A DNA stretch of 64,000 nt from Undaria pinnatifida (GCA_012845835.1 JABAKD010000009.1:7405413-7469412); one strand, 5' to 3'. Positions 34,801 to 49,800 are shown, counted from the stretch's first letter. The notes: generated by a model from the sequence alone, not told the origin. A program made the numbers and translations.

Positions 34801-37800
34801 CGTTTTTTCTTTCTAATATTGCTCGTGCATACGTACTGTGGCACTGATCAACGCCTACGCATGAAAAATACCTTGGCCACAGCAGTATGCGAAAGAGAAA
34901 ACCCAACGACATGGACCCACACTTTCGAACTTCGGTGACACTGTCGCGTTCCTACTACTACTGTTGCCGCTTTGCCACACTGTCGTGAGAGCGCCTAAGA
35001 TTCCATCGCAGGGGAGTGCACTTTTCCATTAGATGTGACGCTAGAGTAGTAGTTATCTATTAAGAAGGCGGAATTCCGAAAATTGGCTGCACGAAAAAAA
35101 CAGAATAAACAAATAAACGGCGTTGGTAGAGGTGCTTCCACGCGTGATTCTTTTCATACATGATAAATTTGTAGTATATTTGACTAAAAAAGTATGGGCG
35201 AAGCAACACAGACAGGTGCGTGCGTATGTGCGTATGATATCACTCGCAAGAGAGCACCTCCCCTCGAACGAACTTACAAGCTGATTTTCCCGACAACGCA
35301 CGGGGAGAGCGAACAAACGCCGAGCAATGAGCAATGCGTCTGTGTATATTAGGTCAAAGGTCAAAGGGGATATTTGGGATACTCGAGTCCTGACTGGTCC
35401 TCACCACTGCGGTAGCCATCTGTATACAGGCGTGTTCCATGGTCTACGACGCGTACGTACGTACTATCTCCTGGCCTCCACATGTAAAAGGAAATTTATC
35501 AACGAGATCAGATCTTCACAACGCCGCCATTGTGTTGTCGTCGAGTGTGCCCCCCCGGTTTTGGAGGAAGTCGGCTTTGAAAGTCATGCTAGGGGGTGTG
35601 TTGTCTTGTGTGTTTTATGTAACGGTGAAGAGTTTTTACCATACGCTGTAAACAGACCACAAGCGCATCTAACGGCGTGCGCCTACTCGCGCACTGGTTG
35701 GTTCAATTTTCAAAAAGCACATAATATCGGCGGTAGCAGGCAAATTTGGGATGTACCGGGCCAGCTTTTTATAATTTAATTCCGCGGGCGAAGCCCGTGG
35801 AATTTTTGTGGAAACCCCTATCGTATTTAGACTAGTCTAAAGGGAAAAAAAGCAGAGTTTTGGGTGCGATGCCGCAAGGGATTACAGCCGCTCTGTGCCG
35901 CCATATCCCTTATTGTGTCGACTACGAGTGTGGAACGGGTGTTGACTAGGTTGCCTGTCCATCAGAATGTCACGCACGGCCGTGGTAGTCGTCTATGCAA
36001 CGAGTGCAATGCTGCTGTAGCGTGCTATATTCTGGCGATATCTTTTTTACCGTTTGGTAGGATACGCGGAAGATGTGGCACCTCGGGACTCGAGACGTAC
36101 AGCATGCGGAAGGTTCACGAATAAATACAGCAGCATGCTGAATTCCGGACGGAGAGTACATATTGTCCTACCATATAGCCTGGTGTGTAGCAGGTGCCGT
36201 ATAGTACGAGTACCGATAGTAATAATCTTCAGTTGCAATCCGTACGTGTGCATGCGGCCTTTCGTGGGCCACACCACTGAGACGAGACATGGGCCCATAC
36301 AACGCACGTACGAATACGCATGTATGTGCGAGGCTTGCACTGGCTTATACCGCAGCCTGGATTAGCTGCTTGTGTACGCTCCTCATGCCATACTAAACAC
36401 ACTTCGCCTTTCTACCTTCGGCATTGCCCCCTGTAGGTATCGTTTGCTTTGCGCGCATGCACAGACAGCGACGACGCGGCCTCGACGTGTCAAAGCTTGA
36501 CTGGAATCATATTTGTATCTGAAAATTATTCCTGCTCAGACCTCCTGCCCATCAGCCGTGGGTCCACCCTAGCCAAACCTGGGCGCTACTGGTTGGCACG
36601 TGCTACACGTCTGCGTAGGAATATCAAACGGCAGCCTCCCACTTAAGCGTTCTATCTTACTTTTGGCGGTACTCCGCCCACAATTCCACCTCTCACGTCA
36701 GTGTTGCCAACGTCACCGTCTTCTCTAGTCCCTCGGTCGTCACATCACCCACTCCCCTCCCTAACACCAACACCCCATAACAAAAGGTAGACTGCCCCCT
36801 CCACCTCTACCCCGTTTACAGCACAAGCAAAGCCAGACGGTTCTGGTCATGCTTGAGCTGTTTGCGACGCAGGGACCCTCGGAAGAGTGGTGTTCTTGCT
36901 GGTGTTGTTGCTATATTGCCCGCTTCGCGTCAACGTCTTTCTTGAATTCCTGCGAAAAAGTTGCACTCGCAGCCTTCCACCTCTAGTCGGTCGGCCAGCA
37001 CCTCGTTCTGGAATTGCTACAGCTTCATTCCGGCTCGCCGCAAAGGCAGTGAAGTCCAGTACCTGCGGAGTTTTCCCTTTCGAGATACTAAGGTGGCGAA
37101 AGGCTTGACGATAGTGTCCCGGCAGACATCCTGCTAACGGCGCGAACAGATCAAACAGCAGGGAGGACACAGGGGATGGCAACACGAGGGGTTATCTGTC
37201 ACTGAAAACTCAATGCTATCATAACGCCGCAATTCGAAGTGGCAACGGAATAAAGGCAGGCAGTATACATTGAGTCCAAAGAACGATGCACGAATGCAGC
37301 TCCATACAGAGCAGCTGGTGTTCAACCGTCACCTCCAGATGTAGCGAAAAAAATGCAAACCCCACGCTGGTCTCGCTAACAATCCGCGCGGCCACTAGCA
37401 CAGAAAAAATCCACGGCATGTGATATCTTCTTCAATCCCACCATTGAAAAGTGGGGTCGACTACCACGAGGCTGTATCTCCAGAAAATTGTCTATCAGCA
37501 GAGAGCGTAAACCCCTAGCAAACGCTAGCAACTCCGAGTCCGTGTCCCTGTGCCGTCGTTGGAATTACTGGGGATTTTAGCGTCGACAACGATCCTTGAG
37601 AGGGGTGGCCAGAACTAGAGTTCACCGCGGCTGGTTTGGACGCAGAGCGAGCGACTGTTATTGAATTACGAGCGAAAGCGACCCATAAATAGTGCTGCCT
37701 ACTTGGTACATTGCAACTCTCCGTTGAGCTTAGCACGCCCCCCTCCGGCATATGCCTACTGTACTACTTCGCTAAATATGAAGACATCATACACGATGGC

Positions 37801-40800
37801 ACGCAAACAATAGTTTTCGACGATGCTGACTGCGCCCAGGTGAGTTGAGTTATTAATTGACGATCTCCAAAGATCCCAACCATACCGAAGTCGCACTTTT
37901 ATTGCGGTCGTGACAGTGAGCCAATTATAGTCAATGCGGTCAAACTTTGTGTGGCGCCGTACAACGGTATAGCCCCAATGATCTACGAAGCAATCGAGCC
38001 GCCCTGTCCAAGATATTTCTTTGTATTGTCTACCCATAGCTATGCAGCCCCCCCCCGTCCCCCCCGGCGCAAGCACGTCTAAACTCACCTTGATGAGATA
38101 AAATCGAAGGCCGGATCCAATAGGCCAAGGTCTTCCGCACCCGGCTTAATTTTGTCGGGAGCTCCAACTGAGACTCGCCGTCTGGGGCGCTGGAAATTGG
38201 GATTATAGGAAGACAGATTTTGGGGACGGGCGACAAGCAGCAAGGCGATATTTCCGCCAACCGGTCATGGCGTACGAGGCAAGCAATCGTTTGCAATCCC
38301 AGGTACACGCACGAAACAAGGAAAAAAAAGGCCCCTGAGACGCGACCTCATCGTACTCGCTCACATGGTTCGCACTCCAAGCGCAATCTTTATCTCTGTC
38401 ACCTGTGATTCTTCAAGTGTTTTTTGAGTAAATTGGTACTCAACCCCGACACGATATATGACACGCCGGAGGGTTTGAAACTTACCAGCACAACCTAACG
38501 TATCACTGTGCTTGCTAGGACAGAACGACTGCGCGAAGTATCATTTTCTTCCGGCCCAACGGGCGTCTTCTGCTTGACTCGCTGCCTTGTCATACCAAAA
38601 CAGTGGCGGCCGGACAGATTCGACCACAAAGAAAGTAGAAAACATCAAGGGGCCAACGGCGGTATGCTCGTCAATGCATATTTCACACTGACGGGGCGGT
38701 TTTGGATTCAAGCAACAAAATTGAAAACTGAACGTAGAAGTGTATTACATGGGGAGAGCACATGAACATTTACAACTGACTTTCACCGCATCGCTCTCCC
38801 CGGGAATGCTATGCATGGTTTTGCGCCGATGTCGTCCGTCACGGCTCTGAGCCCCACTCCACGAACAGACGCATGATCGGTGCGCGTGGTGGCCTTCACG
38901 CCCACCGCGCAACGTCCTAAAAGAGTGGTAGGGAACAGTATCACCAGTCACACGTCAGCAGGCAGAAATAGTCTGGACGCCATTACGCCAATACTGTACA
39001 TCTGAGGAGAGGAAGAACGTGAAAGGATGTGAGGTATGGGATGGAAACAAGTTCAAGAGATGAACGTCCACGGTAGAACGTGACGCATCACACGCGTTGC
39101 GGTGCACGTTGCTCAAGCCTGAACGAGACATGAACGAATCGTCCCTTCGCGCCATCTACTCGACAACCAGTCAACCTCACCTTAACGTGGCGGAATCCTT
39201 TCCCCTTGTCCGCGTTTCTCACTCCTGCCAAAGGCCGTATTGTGCTCCCGATGGATGCTTCGGCGTTGAGGATCCCATCAATCTATGAGCATTTTTTTTC
39301 AAGAAGCAAGGGCGAAGAGAGAAACGGTGCTGTACAGATGCTGCTGACTCCTATCTTGGATGACTTGAGGTTCCTACCAACCAGAGTACAGTACCTGTGC
39401 ACTTAACAACTTGTGTACTTGGACAATCTGTGTAAGTGTACGTAAGTATACGGCGACAGTTGCTCGGCGATACGAACAGCAGGACACCGTAAACAACAGC
39501 ATCAACATCCTCAACAGCTAGCGGAACCGACACAGCTACTACTGATACTGTACAGCATAAACCCCAGCTTTTGCAGCGGCTACTGCTGCTTCATGTGACA
39601 GTTGCTGTTGACATGCCTATCACTGCCGCTGTTATTCCACACCTGGGAAAACAGTATATCGACTACGTGCGCGGTGTGCATGTTGTCCGGCAATACGGTA
39701 CGTGCGTTGGGAAGCCGCGGGCAGCAGCAGCAGTAGCCGTAGAAGAAGGACACAGCAGCAGTAGCAGTAGCAGCAGCAGCAGCAGCAGAGGTCTAAAAGA
39801 GTAATTGACACAGCTTCTATCACTCTATACATGTAGCAACCCAGTTGCCGCTGCTGCCGCTGTCACGCGTTGCTGTTGATGGTGAACCTTTTTCCGCCAA
39901 TATCCTCCACATGTGACTACGCGATGACTGTGCTCAACGCGTGCAATAATAGGATGCCGCAGACAGCAGCCGCGACCGCCGCAGCAGTCGCTCAAAGCAA
40001 TGTGCATTACCTCTACCACTGTACAGTAGCAGCCCCAGCAGTCTGTTACCCTCTGCGGTGTACCTAGTACTGTTACCGCCGCTGTCCGCGGCCTATTGTT
40101 GTTGCAACACAGCAGCTAGTTGGTAGCTGCTGTTTCGTGCACTGGTTGTATCCGTGCGCTATGTATTCGTGCAATGGAGCGTACGAAGACACCGCCTACA
40201 AACCTGACCAGAATCTAGTCAAACGAAGCCTACGAGACAACGATACACAACCAATCAAGCGCATGAAAGTACCAGCGAAAGCATCACCCTTCTACTCACA
40301 ATATTGCTGCATGTTGCTGGCCTTGCTGCTGCGCGTACGGCACGGAAAACAGACTCGCCCGGTCAGGTCAAGGCTCCAGTGTCGCTCCAACTAGACCCGA
40401 TCTGTATCGCTTTTTTGGCGGTGGTGGTTGTCGACGCAGGGGGCCATCCTCACCGAAAACGTTGGCTTATTAGGGTCTACCGGTATGTGCACGGTGATAC
40501 CCAGCTCATGACATTCCAGGAATGTGTGTAGAAGGGCATTCGAGCTTCTAAAATGTGGGTAGTGTTCGAGTGGGGAGCGTGCAGAGCAGTTTGAATTGCG
40601 GCGCGATGCAAAGCAAATGCAAAGCAGAATAGAGCCTTCTGATTGGTCAGTGCAAAGCAAAATGGGGTTTCGATACAATGGGTGCATTACGATGCAAAGC
40701 AAATAAAGCTCTATGATTGGTCAATGCAAAGCAGATCTGGCCCGGTACGTTCAAGACTCGCCGCGGTAGCAGGCCGTTATTGGTGTATGCGACCTACAGC

Positions 40801-43800
40801 CGTATATAATGTCAATATCATACGTACGACTACAGGTTAGCGTAGGTAAATGCCTACGATACGTGTAAACGTATGCAATGCGTGTGCTGCTGTATGCTGA
40901 TGTCTTTTATTATATCATTCGTACGAATAGTCGTCGTACGGCTCATTCGTTTTCATGTCTTCGTTATTTTTGGTCATCGGAATATTAATGGTTTCGTGAA
41001 CGTTTTTACCTGATTGAAGAGGCGAGAAGCGTTCGACTGATGTCGGTTCAGGGTTCAGGTCACAGAGAAGTAACTTCTCCAGAACATCGTGAACCTTGCC
41101 ACCTTTTGCAGTAAACTTCTGTTAAAATGTAACGGTAAAAACGCAAGAACCAGAACATGTCCATGTTTTCTTACCGTACTGCACGACGATACACCAGTAT
41201 AATACTTGAACTCGTCCTGATATTTTCGTGTAACATTCATTCAAACAACTCATGAACTGCCAAGAAGCGGCACAGCACGCACCGAAGAAGCAGAAGCACG
41301 CTCCGTCGCTTTCCGTCACTTTCCGAAGCATGACTCGTGATACATTATACTGCCAAGAAGCCCTATTCTGACCGCGGTAGTAAGAAATCATGCTTGTTGC
41401 CATAGCCTGGTAGTTTACTGCTGAAGAGCTCCTACTATCATATTATATTGCGACGAAGTATGTCATAATGGTGTTGAAAATAGTATCGTCCTGTTGTCCC
41501 TGCCGCCGCTGCTACTACTGCTGTACTGTTATAATAAGATTAAGGGGCGGTTACAGACACAGGCCACTTTTTGCAGGATTCTCTACTAGGCAGGTTCCAT
41601 GTTGGTCACTCACTTGTACTAGATAAGCTTTCACACCCCGGACAGCTCATGAGCTAGCTCATCTGTCATGTATAGCTCAAGCTTTGAAAACATGTGCAGA
41701 TGATCTACCGCCTATAGCTCAAGCCGGGGCAAACATGTGTAGCTCATGTAGCTCCTATAGCTCATCTCGGGGGCAGATGATCTAGTTCATGTAGCTCCTA
41801 TAGCTCAAGCTTTGGAAACATGGGCAAATAAGCTATCGCCTATAGCTCAAGCCTTCGAAACATGTGCAGATGAGCTCCCGCCTATAGCTCAAGCCGGGGA
41901 AAACATGTGCAGCTCACGTAGCTCCTATAGCTCATCCCGGGGACGGATGAGCTAGCTCATGTAGCTCCTATAGCACAGCCTGGGCAAATGTGTGCAGATG
42001 AGCTATCGCCTATAGCTCAGCCTGGGCAAATGTGTGCAGATGAGCTATCGCCTATAGCTCATGCCTTCAAAACATGGGCAGACGAGCTACCGCCTACAGC
42101 TCAAGCCTTCGAAACATGTGCAGATGAGCTATCGCCTTTAGCTCAAGCCTTCAAAACAAGTGCAGATGAGCTACCGCCTATAGCTCAAGCCTTCGAAACA
42201 TGTGCAGATGAGCTACCGCCTATAGCTCAAGCGGGGAAAACATGTGCAGATGGGCTATCGCCTATAGCTCACCCCCGGAGAACGTTATCATAGCTCATGT
42301 ACGCAGCTCATCGTAGCTCTTTCTCGGTAACACATGCATGTAAGATGAGTAGCTGAAAAAGCCCACCCTCCGGAACACGTGCGAATGTATAGGAATAATA
42401 TGGGTTGTACAGCTTACCATGCATATGAAATTTCAACGACGGTACGAGCGACAGGACAGCATTAAGACTTATCAATATTAATATTATATTGATGTTATTA
42501 TTAGCATTTATTCGCATACTTATACTTTACTCATAAAAACTACATGAGCACGATTAATATGGCTACTACTACTAGTGGTACGCTGCAACGCCAGCGAAAA
42601 CCAACCCGCCCACCCACCCAACCCGCCCACCCACCCACCCACCACCCATTAGTAAGGCTATACTGTATTGAATCACAGGATAATCTGAATCCCGAACACA
42701 CCATTACCGTTCCTTAAACACGGCTTGCGTGGCTGCAGCCTACCACAAGGTGCAAAAATAAGAAGAGACAAGAGAGAGACAGAAACAAGAAACCATAACC
42801 ATCTACATCGCCAAAAAAACAAGCAGACAACAGATGAACTCTCATCACAAAACACAAAAGATCCGCCGCTGCCCGCATTTATCCCCAAGGCGTCTAGGTG
42901 AAGCTTGAGCTTTCCCCTTCGCACTCGTCGCAGGCGTCGTCGTCCTTCTCTTCGCCCGCAAAAAGGGCCACCACCTGTGCCGTAGGGTTAGAAAGCCTCC
43001 GAGGTACCGCCTGAAGCGCCTGCTCAGCTGACAGGGCGGGCACTTCAATATGAATGTGGTCTTGGTTTCCGTTCAGGAACAGCACCACCTCCGCGTAGGC
43101 CGCGGAGAGGCTGCTCCGGGACCCGGTGATCAGACGCCCAGCCGTGCTGAAGTCCCTCTCGAGGATGGCAGAAGACGCTGGCACAGATAGCAGTCTTCAT
43201 CCACATCGATGGCGTTGTTGGTGGGGTCCACATCCATCGATGGGTCCGCTGGCTGCCCGCCGCCAGCCTGGTCTACGGCCGAAGCGCCGCTAGAGCTGCT
43301 GCCCCGGGTCGTGGGCATGCTAGGGGTGGTGTTGGTGTTGTGGTGTGTGCGAGCGCGTCTTGTACGGTGACAGCTGACAGCAAGTTCTGCCGTGTGTCGA
43401 CCTATTCGTCAGGTATATTATATTCAGAACAGAAGCAGATCCGATCTAATATAATATCATATCACATCCCTGGTACTGCTGTACCTTGGACCAGTACGTA
43501 CAAAAAGTAAAAGTATATGGTTGTTTGTGTTGATGTCGTTTTATTATGCGTACTTGTATTGATCACTTATACAGCTCGTGAGCTAGCGCATATATCCCCT
43601 ATAGCTCAAGCCTTGAAAATGTGTGCAGATGAGCTATCGCCTATAGATCAAGCCTTCGAAACATGTGCAGATGAGCTGTCGCCTATAGCTCAAGCCTTGA
43701 AAACATGTGCAGATGAGCTATCGCCTATAGCTCAAGCTTAAAAAACATGTGCAGATGAGCTATCGCCTATAGCTCAAGCTTTAAAAACATGTGTAGATGA

Positions 43801-46800
43801 GCTATCGCCTATAGCTCAAAGCCTCCGAAACATGTGCAGATGAGCTACAGCCTGTAGCTCAAGCCGGGGGAAACATGTGTAGCTCATGTAGCTCCTATAG
43901 CTCATCTCGGGGGCAGATGAGCTATCGCCTATAGCTCAAGCCTTCGAAACTTGTGAAGATGAGCTACCGCCTATAGCTCAAGCCGGGGGAAACATGTGCA
44001 GCTCATGTAGCTCACGTAGCTCACCGGTGAGCTAGCTCCATAAAGAGCTAGCTCGAGCGACGGTGATCTGATCTGTCCGAGGTGTGTAAGCTTTTGTTTT
44101 AGTCCCACGCACGCCACGGACGAATTGAATAGCGTTCAATTCCGCGAGGCAAAAACATCATCTTCCCTTTTTTCCTGTACGCACATGCCTTCAAAGGCAT
44201 GTGAAACACTGTAATATCCAGCCCTATCCAATACCTTCCGCCTTGTTAGACTCCCAGGGAAATACCATAACACTAGCCCACCCTGATGAGCCGTATATGC
44301 AGAAATCTGGAAGATTCGGGGTGTTAGTTTGGATCGTCACAGCACGACGGTTACAAATGTTGAAGAGGGTTGCGTATACATTCGTAGGCGTTTTTATGCA
44401 AATTCTCTCATGATAGGAAAGCTCCAGCACTCCGCTCTCTGCTCCTTCTCTCCTTTCTGTCCTCTAATACAACGAAGAAAAGAACACTCGTCAGACCGCA
44501 AGGCGGTCAGGGCATCCAGGCTTGGACTCTACGAACACACTAGTGGCTTGAAAGTAGAAGTTCTGGTACCAGAAGCCAAGGCTGCCTGCACAGGAGAGAG
44601 ACTCCTCGGATGATATTTAGCAGCTGAGGAATGAGCTCCAGTTGGTGATAGAGGAGAGACAAGCATCGATGATGCACGATATGAGGGAGATGATGGCCGA
44701 GCTCATGAGGAACAACGGCCCGTCGGAGTCCAGCAGCGCTGAGGGCAGCGCTGTTGTAAGGGCCAGTCCGCGAGGGACTGAACCCACTGCTGTGAGGGGG
44801 AACGGCGCTGAGGACAGCGCTGCTGAAAGGGGTAGCCAAAAAGGGGCTGAACCCACCGCTGCGGCACGAAAAAATTCTGCTGCTGGTGCTGCTACTGCTG
44901 GAGGCGGAGCGCGAGGATATACAACAGCAGCAAGAGAGACGACTTTTCGCGAGGATGCCTCGCGTAGTGTTGGAGTGGCGGAACGCAGCGGAGCCGCTGT
45001 TCCTATCGAGGTTGGCCCAGCAAGGGGTCAGCCAGATCATCCAAGGGGGGCTGGAGAATGGGGGTCATACCCCGGCGGTGAGTTGGGAGTAGGATATGAT
45101 ATGCCTCTGTGTAGACTACTAGCTCTCAAACACACCGCTGCCCCACAATTTAGTGGGAAAAAGCCCGAATTCACTGCCTGGACCAGAGACGCCAGGTACT
45201 ACGCGAAATGAGTAGGTTTCCTTTCTGCTTTTGTGTCGGATCCACCCCAGTACGCTCCCGTAGGGGAATTGGATACCGAAAACTCGGTACTTGTCGGAAG
45301 AGGGTACAACCGCGAAAGTGTACACATGCATGCACTCGCGTGGAATTTTCTATCGACGGCCCTAAAGAGCAAGAGCGGCAAGAGTATCTTGCACAGGTGC
45401 ACCTCGCCGCGAGAAGCATGGGACGCGCTCCTCGCGTGGTACGGCCCTTGAACGACGGGGGCCAAATCCGACCTCTCCCGCCGCCTCAATAGTTTCAAGA
45501 TGGCGCCAGGGAGTAACCCTCTAGAGGAGATGGGCAGGATCGAAGATGTTGCCACAGAAATGCGCACAGCAGGAATGACCCTCGATGACCACATGCTGAA
45601 CACCATTTTCATTGACGCTCTGCCTGCCGAATACGAAGTGGAGGCAAGGGATCTTGCATCTCGTGACAATATCGGCCGCGATGACATCATCAAGGCTGTA
45701 CGAGGACGGCATCACCGACTTTCTGGAAGCAGGAAGAAGGGGTTCAATGCTGGCCATGCCAGCCATGCTATGTTCGCCGGCGGCGGCGATGGTGGCCACA
45801 GAAAAGGGGCCGGCGGCGGTGCCCACGAGAAGGTGGAGGCCACGGAAAATGAAAAGGTGGACGTCGGGGACGGCAAGGACGCGGCGGTAAAGGCACCAAC
45901 GAGGACGGTGGTGGCTCGGCCGCCGCTGCCGGCGGTGATGGCAACAGCGCCAAAGCCGCCGATGGTGGTACCTCCGAGGTGAGATGCCACAGGTGTGGCA
46001 AGAAAAGCCATTGGAGGATCGACTGCACGGAGGAGCTATGCAGCAGATGCCACGGACGGGGGCACGCTGCTGATGTCTGCTCCACGCCGAAAGAGGAAGC
46101 TGTGCTGGCGGCGTCGGACGGCGATGATGAATATGATACGGTCGAGGCTTTTTCAGCTTTCAAGGCCAGAAAGACAGGCGAGTGCAGTAATGTTTCGGGC
46201 AGAAAGGGGGAAGGGGAGTCGCCTTGGCAAGTAGGGGAAGAGGCCTGGCTTCGCGATAGTGGAGCGTCTACTCACATGACGTCTTCCGCAGATGGCATGA
46301 TCAACTACAGAGATTGCAATTTGAAACTGCGCATTGCTGACGCCTCAACCCGCACGATCGAAGGATATGGCGATATCAACTTTGTCTTTCGATTCGAAAA
46401 CGGTCTCGTACAGGTAACGCTGACGAATGTTGCGCACGTGCCAGACCTCCGATGCCATCTCTTTTCCCTAGCCACCCGTGAGGCACGGTCACAATTTTGA
46501 AGGACGTCCCGCAGGGATTGTAGTCAAGCTCAAGTCTGAGCGTTCGATCGTGTTTCCGTTGACCGGGAACCTGTACAGCCTTTACGGCTACCGGGTCGAC
46601 TGCAGCACTAGGGGAGATGCCTGTGCTGTACTCGCCCCGGGAAAATTGCCAAACAAGCCCGTTTTCAACATAAACGACTACCACTGCGCGGTCGGACACT
46701 CCCACGAGGCATTGTTCCGCAAGACCGCGGAGCAGCAAGGGGTCGTCCTCGAGGGAAAACTGCTGGAGTGCAAAGGGTGCTCCATAGCGAAGGGTCTCCG

Positions 46801-49800
46801 TCGAGGTATCAAGCAATCTACACACACTCGAGCAGATACGAAGCTCGGGGGGGATTTGTGGATTTAAGTAGGCCCAAGGTCGTAAAGTCTCACTGGGGAA
46901 AGCGTTATACTCTCATCATGCGCGACGATTTTTCACGGTATACGTGGGTTTACTTTTTTCGCCACAAATCGGACGCCGCGGGAACGTTCAAGCGGGCACT
47001 GGAAAGCAGTACTGAAGATCATGGCATACCTCCACGTGACAAGGGGTATGGGTTTGACTTTTGTAAGGGGTTCGAGATTGGATCTGACTGCATATAGCGA
47101 CGCTGACTACGCTGATAAGTCGAATGACAGGCACTCGGTGTCCGGGGCGGTTTTTTACCTTGGGGGGTGCTGCCGTCAGTTGGGGAAGTAGCACGCAGAG
47201 GTGCGTTACGTTGTCTACAGCAGAAGCAGGGTATGTAGCCCTGGGTGAAGGGGTGAAGGAGGCTCTGTTTACGGGGGCAGCATTATCTTGTAGTTGTCCA
47301 GAGCCAACCGGATCGTGTGTCCGAGTTTTTGAAGATATTCAGGGGGCCATAGCACTGGCTGAAAACCCTCTTAGTTTTGCGCGGAGCAAGCACATAGATG
47401 TGCGGTTCCATTTCGTCCGAGAGCTACTTCGTGCAAAGAAAATTGGCATTCAATTCGTAGCTTCGGAAGAGCAGCACGCGGATGTTTTGACGAAATCCCT
47501 TGCTGCGACCCCTTTTAAATCTCACCGTAAGTTTTTGTTGAACCTACCGTTGGCTGATGAGTAAGGGGTGTGAGCATTATTCAATGAGTACCATGTTTGA
47601 GTCATGCGAGGAGTAATTTGTCAGGCCGCCACCCCACGCTCTTTTGAGGGGCATGGGTGAGTAGGGCGCTACTTGGCATTTTAGTTTCTGGCCATGGTCA
47701 TCGTTTGAATGCGACCATTGTTACAATCACAATGGTTTGGATGATGTAAGACATACAGGGGGTTTTGACCCGGTGGCCGGGTTTCCTTCTGCGGGACTGT
47801 CGTTAGCTGTTCTTTGGTCCTAGCTTTCTGTTTTGGATGCCCGTTCGGTCTCGTCACTGCTGTGAAGAGCCAGGGAGGGTGTTAGTTTGGATCGTCACAG
47901 CACGACGGTTACAAAAGTTGTAGAGGCTTGCGTATACATTCGTAGACGTTTTTATTCTCCTCTCATGAGAGGAGAGCTCCAGCACTACGCTCTCTGCTCC
48001 TTCTCTCCTCTCTGTCCTCTAATACAACGAAGGAAAGAACACTCATCAGACCGCGAGGCGGTCAGGGCATCCAGGCTTGGACTCTACGAACACGGGGAAG
48101 CACCGGTTCAGCGGTCTAGAACATGACTCGAAGCTGCGGCTCTTCACAACCTACTCCCACACCTCTACCTTGCGAGGCTACAAAGCCTCAGGGAAAATGC
48201 TGCATCAGAAAATCTTGAACAAAGAACGGACGAGGGGAAATGGGTCCAGAACACTCCAGCGAATGGCGGGATCGACAGGCGTGAGAGCTACCACTTCCGC
48301 AGATTAGCGAGGGAAACGGGGGCAGGGCAAAGGGAAAACTGGAACTATACAGAAAATTAGACAAAAAACAAAATGCGAAAGCGCTGGGGTCGAAGGCGGA
48401 AGAATAAAAAACCTCGGGAGCAAAACCCCAAGCGGTCGCAAAAACGTACCAGAACGCGCCAAGTACGAAACCCAACTCGCGCGCGCGATATGGACATGGT
48501 GCCCCACCCAACGGGGGCGACGTCGAAACCGGACGGAGAATTACCAGCAAAATCTCCCCAGGAAAACTGAATAAAAAACCCGACGAATGTCCCCCGAAGA
48601 AGCAAAATTCAAAACCGGGAAAACCGGATCAAAATACTCGAGGGCAGTGGTGGCCTGAACGTCAACTAGCCACGTCCGCGCCTCGAGATTCATGTACGTT
48701 ACTTTGAATCCCGCGTGCAGCTAATCTACCCCGACGGAATTGAAGGCACCAGGAACCTTGGACACGTCCTGTCGACGTCGTGTAGTGAGCCGGAGAAAGC
48801 GGAAGCTTGATCGGTCCCGGGTCGTCTGGAAATGTACCAAATATTCCCCGTCGATGGATGTGCCGTATCCTATATCTTACGCCTTGTTAGGCTCCCAGGG
48901 TAATACCGTAACACTGTTGTATGATCCATCATGCAACATGTCAAACACGCTCCAGCTCTCCGGATTCCAGAAGGTAAGTCATGCTCAGTATAATACCGTT
49001 CAACCGTTTTTTCTGCGCAACGATCTTAGCGGCGCCTAGGGTCTGTAATTGGTATCTACCTGCCTTTCTGTACAGTAAGTACCAGGTGTGGGGTATGGAT
49101 GGCCATGGATACGGCTCCTTTCATTGATACTGGTAGTTTCCAACTCAATTCGAAACATAGGAGGTTTTGCCCTAAGCGACCTTCTGGACAAGCCGTGGTC
49201 ACATGTGACATCCTTTCTCTCCCCCGGTGCGTGCCTTTGAGCTCGTCGCGCAGAGGGTTCAGCATTCCCACTGGTCGTCGACTTGCATCGAATTTTGGCC
49301 AACTCGCGCTCTCGCACGTTCGGCATACCTTACGGAATTTGACTTCACGGTATGGACCGCCGGGGACTGTCTCTATCATACGAGCACGCCCTTGACGAAT
49401 GGGACTACGTTGTTGTTGTTAATGATTTCACATTTGGTCATTAGGTCAGAGATCATTGGTCGCTGCCTAATGCGAAAAGTCGCGAAGAATCTAGTCTGCG
49501 CGCCCAGGTAAGGAACACGCACCAATGATAAAACTACGCTGCTTATGTTAACTTGTAATACGGTGACGGTACCCCAACCTGTCGTGCAAACAATGAAACG
49601 AGAAGCAGCTAATAAAGTCGGAGCCCCCAGCGATGCTACTAAGGTGGTTGCAAGATGTTGGGTCCAATGCTTCTGCTCGTAATTGAAGGACGCGCACCCG
49701 TGAAGCAGTGCGTTTTTGACGAACCCAAAGCGGGAGGATAGAGGTTGTTTGCGAGGTGAAAGAACTGACGATAGTATGGTGTCACATCGTTGCGAACGAC

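Larger units (their letters stand above)
44322..48092 (+). mobile_element. Copia (Ty1) LTR retrotransposon, internally deleted, 3,771 bp
   Basis: 5' LTR 44322-44537 and 3' LTR 47880-48092 both start TGTTAGTTTGGATCG and end CTACGAACA. The 5-bp duplication CGGGG flanks the element at 44317-44321 and 48093-48097. A PBS-like TGGTACCAGAAGC is at 44564; a purine tract AGCCAGGGAGGG precedes the 3' LTR. Coding order is gag, zinc knuckles, protease, integrase, RNase H, which is Copia order, but the RT core is missing and frames are broken. It is inactive. Confidence 0.92.

Noticed and set aside
41988..42293. Protein with 14-residue repeats ([14 protein letters not shown])
   Set aside because: The period is that of the 42-bp minisatellite; degenerate units break the frame elsewhere.
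41640..44045. CRISPR-like array of regularly spaced units
   Set aside because: There is no repeat/spacer alternation: the whole 42-bp unit repeats, and the genome is eukaryotic.
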